Source: Njordibacter sp937773555
GTDB lineage: Bacteria; Pseudomonadota; Gammaproteobacteria; Pseudomonadales; Balneatricaceae
Length of the DNA: 64,000 nt
Reading direction: 5' to 3'
Assembly: GCF_047730085.1 (NCBI RefSeq)
Contig: NZ_CP159830.1
Location: forward strand, 2,418,001-2,482,000
Each line of letters begins with the position of its first letter. Positions within the stretch are counted from its first letter, which is position 1. Positions 62,076 to 64,000 of the stretch are shown in pieces. The notes below the pieces were generated by a model. The model was given only the letters and a program-made list of their open reading frames with translations. It was not told the DNA's origin and did no database searches. The position numbers were made by a program, and so were the translations under genes.

Positions 62076-62903
62076 TTATTTAGCGTTACGACGACGAACA
62101 ATAAGTTTGTCGGTGCGTTTGTTGCTACGAGTTTTGTAACCCTTGGTAGGAGTACCCCATGGTGAAACAGGATGACGACCACCAGAAGTACGACCTTCAC
62201 CACCACCATGTGGGTGATCAACTGGGTTCATTGCCACACCGCGAACGGTAGGACGAACACCACGCCAGCGGGAGGCGCCAGCCTTACCCAATGACCGAAG
62301 GCTATGCTCGGAGTTGCTTACTTCGCCCAGAGTGGCTTTACACTCAACACGAATTTTACGCATTTCGCCGGAACGTAGACGTAATGTAGCGTAATCACCT
62401 TCACGCGCTACCAGTTGCACAGAGGCACCAGCAGAACGGGCGATTTGCGCACCCTTACCTACTTTCATTTCAACGCAGTGCACTACGCTACCCATAGGGA
62501 TGTTGCGTAGAGGCATGGTGTTACCACTCTTAATTGGTGCATCAGCACCAGAGATGATTTGATCACCGGCCTTCATGCCTTTAGCGGCAATGATGTAACG
62601 ACGCTCACCGTCTGCATAAAGCACAAGTGCGATATTAGCAGTGCGGTTTGGATCGTATTCAATACGCTCTACAGTGGCTGGAATGCCATCTTTATTACGC
62701 TTGAAATCGACCATACGATAATGCTGCTTATGACCACCACCGATATGACGGGTAGTGATACGGCCGTTATTATTACGGCCGCCAGACTTTGACTTCTTCT
62801 CTAACAAAGGAGCGTATGGCTTACCCTTGTGTAGATCAACGTGTACGACTTTAATGACGTGACGACGACCCGGAGAAGTAGGTTTACACTTAACTACTGA
62901 CAT
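62076..62903 (-). CDS. rplB: 50S ribosomal protein L2
   Basis: The ATG at 62903 gives 275 residues beginning MSVVKCKPTSPGRRHVIKVV, the L2 start. An in-frame start at 62942 is rejected because it overlaps rplW without a ribosome site, while AGGAG precedes 62903. Near the end are GVRPTVRGVAMNPVDHPHGG and the peptidyl-transferase-centre histidine in that block. It keeps the expected length. Confidence 0.97.
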   Translation of the reverse strand: MSVVKCKPTSPGRRHVIKVVHVDLHKGKPYAPLLEKKSKSGGRNNNGRITTRHIGGGHKQHYRMVDFKRNKDGIPATVERIEYDPNRTANIALVLYADGERRYIIAAKGMKAGDQIISGADAPIKSGNTMPLRNIPMGSVVHCVEMKVGKGAQIARSAGASVQLVAREGDYATLRLRSGEMRKIRVECKATLGEVSNSEHSLRSLGKAGASRWRGVRPTVRGVAMNPVDHPHGGGEGRTSGGRHPVSPWGTPTKGYKTRSNKRTDKLIVRRRNAK

Positions 62904-62913
62904 GTGCTTCTCC

Positions 62914-63210
62914 TTACGCCTCAGCGATGAAATCGATGTCATGGCCTTCCGCTAAGCGTACATACGCCTTACGGATATTGTCCTTGTGACCAATGCCATA
63001 ACGGGTGCGTTTAGCCTTACCCTTAGCATTAAGTACACGGACAGAAGCCACTTTAACTTCGAACAACTGCTCAACAGCCTTTTTAATTTCTGGCTTAGTC
63101 GCATCCGCGGCAACGCGGAAGACAACCTGACCACCATCGTCTGCAACGATTGTAGCTTTCTCAGAAATGTGTGGGCCTAGCAGTACTTGATAAATGCGTT
63201 CTTGGTTCAT
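62914..63210 (-). CDS. rplW: 50S ribosomal protein L23
   Basis: The 98-residue protein has the L23 pattern EKATIVADDGGQVVFRVAAD near residues 17-36 and FEVKVASVRVLNAKGKAKR near 50-68. The C-terminal part RKAYVRLAEGHDIDF follows the family. Start overlaps the rplD stop by 4 bp. Confidence 0.97.
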   Translation of the reverse strand: MNQERIYQVLLGPHISEKATIVADDGGQVVFRVAADATKPEIKKAVEQLFEVKVASVRVLNAKGKAKRTRYGIGHKDNIRKAYVRLAEGHDIDFIAEA

Positions 63211-63809
63211 CCTAGCAACTCCTCGATCTTCTTCAGAGCAGCAACGGTTATAATAACCTTCTCACTTCCCACCAAGCTGACAGGGTTAATGCCAGCGGCA
63301 TCAACAACGTCGATCTTAGGAATATTGCGAGCGGCCAAATACAGGCCCGTTTCTACGGCTTCAGTCACAATTAGCGCGTCAGTCGCATCAAACTCAGCAA
63401 GCTTAACCAGCATTGCCTTTGTTTTCGCTTCCGCTAGTTCAAACGTTTCAACAACGATCAAACGCTCTTGACGTACGAGTTCGGCTAAGATGCATTGCAT
63501 CGCCGCACGGTACATCTTGCGATTAACTTTTTGTGAGTGATCTTGAGGACGAGCTGCAAATGCACGACCACCACCAACCCAAATTGGGCTACGGATGGTA
63601 CCAGCACGCGCACGACCTGTGCCCTTCTGGTTCCAGGGCTTACGACCGCCACCGCTCACTTCTGAACGGGTCTTTTGCTTGCGAGTGCCTTGACGGCCGC
63701 CAGCTAGATATGCGGTAACTACTTGGTGAACAAGCGCTTCATTAAAGTCACGACCAAAGGCTACTTCGGACACTTCAATTGAACCACCTGCGACAAGATT
63801 TAAATTCAT
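63207..63809 (-). CDS. rplD: 50S ribosomal protein L4
   Basis: The 200-residue protein has the conserved RQGTRKQKTRSEVSGGGRKP near residues 39-58 and KGTGRARAGTIRSPIWVGGG near 62-81. In enterobacteria L4 attenuates the S10 operon; the leader is outside the window. Confidence 0.97.
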   Translation of the reverse strand: MNLNLVAGGSIEVSEVAFGRDFNEALVHQVVTAYLAGGRQGTRKQKTRSEVSGGGRKPWNQKGTGRARAGTIRSPIWVGGGRAFAARPQDHSQKVNRKMYRAAMQCILAELVRQERLIVVETFELAEAKTKAMLVKLAEFDATDALIVTEAVETGLYLAARNIPKIDVVDAAGINPVSLVGSEKVIITVAALKKIEELLG

Positions 63810-63825
63810 GATATTCTCCTAAGCC

Positions 63826-64000
63826 TCACCGACGGATTTTGACGGTAGGTCTAACGATCACATCACCACCTGGTGCACCAGGAACAGCGCCCTTGATCAA
63901 CAACAGATTATTTTCTGCGTCAACACGAACGATTTCTAGTGATTGGGTAGTAACTTGTTCAGAGCCCATATGACCCGCCATTTTCTTGCCTTTCCAGACA
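63826..64000 (-). CDS. rplC: 50S ribosomal protein L3, C-terminal part (partial)
   Basis: The frame enters the window at 64000 and ends at a TGA at 63826-63828. The visible 57 residues include WKGKKMAGHMGSEQVTTQ near the edge and the C-terminal LLLIKGAVPGAPGGDVIVRP, both L3 marks. The start codon is outside the window. It precedes rplD by 16 bp in the S10 operon order. Confidence 0.95.
   Translation of the reverse strand, partial: VWKGKKMAGHMGSEQVTTQSLEIVRVDAENNLLLIKGAVPGAPGGDVIVRPTVKIRR

Overview
The window reads as chromosome of a marine-type gammaproteobacterium. The S10-spc-alpha ribosomal cluster is in the standard gammaproteobacterial order, ssb and uvrA are divergent, and there are cobalamin-salvage and queuosine genes. 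Protein motifs resemble Pseudomonas/Cellvibrionales-like relatives, but nothing here fixes the genus.

Left part (1-22 kb), housekeeping and small accessory genes: a GNAT acetyltransferase end, a RIO-type kinase, a flavin reductase, a PEBP-family protein, an AraC regulator and a MAPEG protein. Then come the overlapping queC-queE-queD-CoA-binding operon, metF, a leftward cobU-cobT-cobC-cobS run with cobO divergent from it, an ECF-like sigma factor with its anti-sigma partner, a flavodoxin, a CaiB/BaiF CoA-transferase, an MFS transporter, a patch of small or decayed genes, an outer-membrane barrel protein, and the divergent ssb/uvrA pair.

Middle part (22.2-50.9 kb): a type I secretion (T1SS) island between uvrA and rplQ, genes that lie close together in several relatives. 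Leftward are a serralysin-like M10 metalloprotease (795 aa), a giant RTX protein (4153 aa, about 17 degenerate modules), a 1283-aa Ig-like/PPC-like protein and a 93-aa orphan. Rightward is an operon of an Ig-repeat lipoprotein (1461 aa), a TolC-like channel, an ABC exporter and a HlyD-type adaptor. The three leftward large proteins lack Sec signals, which fits export by the neighbouring T1SS. The protease and the 1283-aa protein share a dockerin-like calcium module. A ~190-bp sequence is duplicated in inverted orientation directly upstream of both the giant RTX gene and the secretion operon, which suggests shared control. This is the part of the window most likely to hold an undescribed system.

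Right part (51-64 kb): rplQ-rpoA-rpsD-rpsK-rpsM, rpmJ-secY and the spc and S10 operons, all leftward, ending in a partial rplC at the window edge. A near-consensus sigma-70 promoter sits between rpmJ and rpsM, and a weaker candidate lies at the rpsQ/rplN junction. The genes there are intact and conventional.
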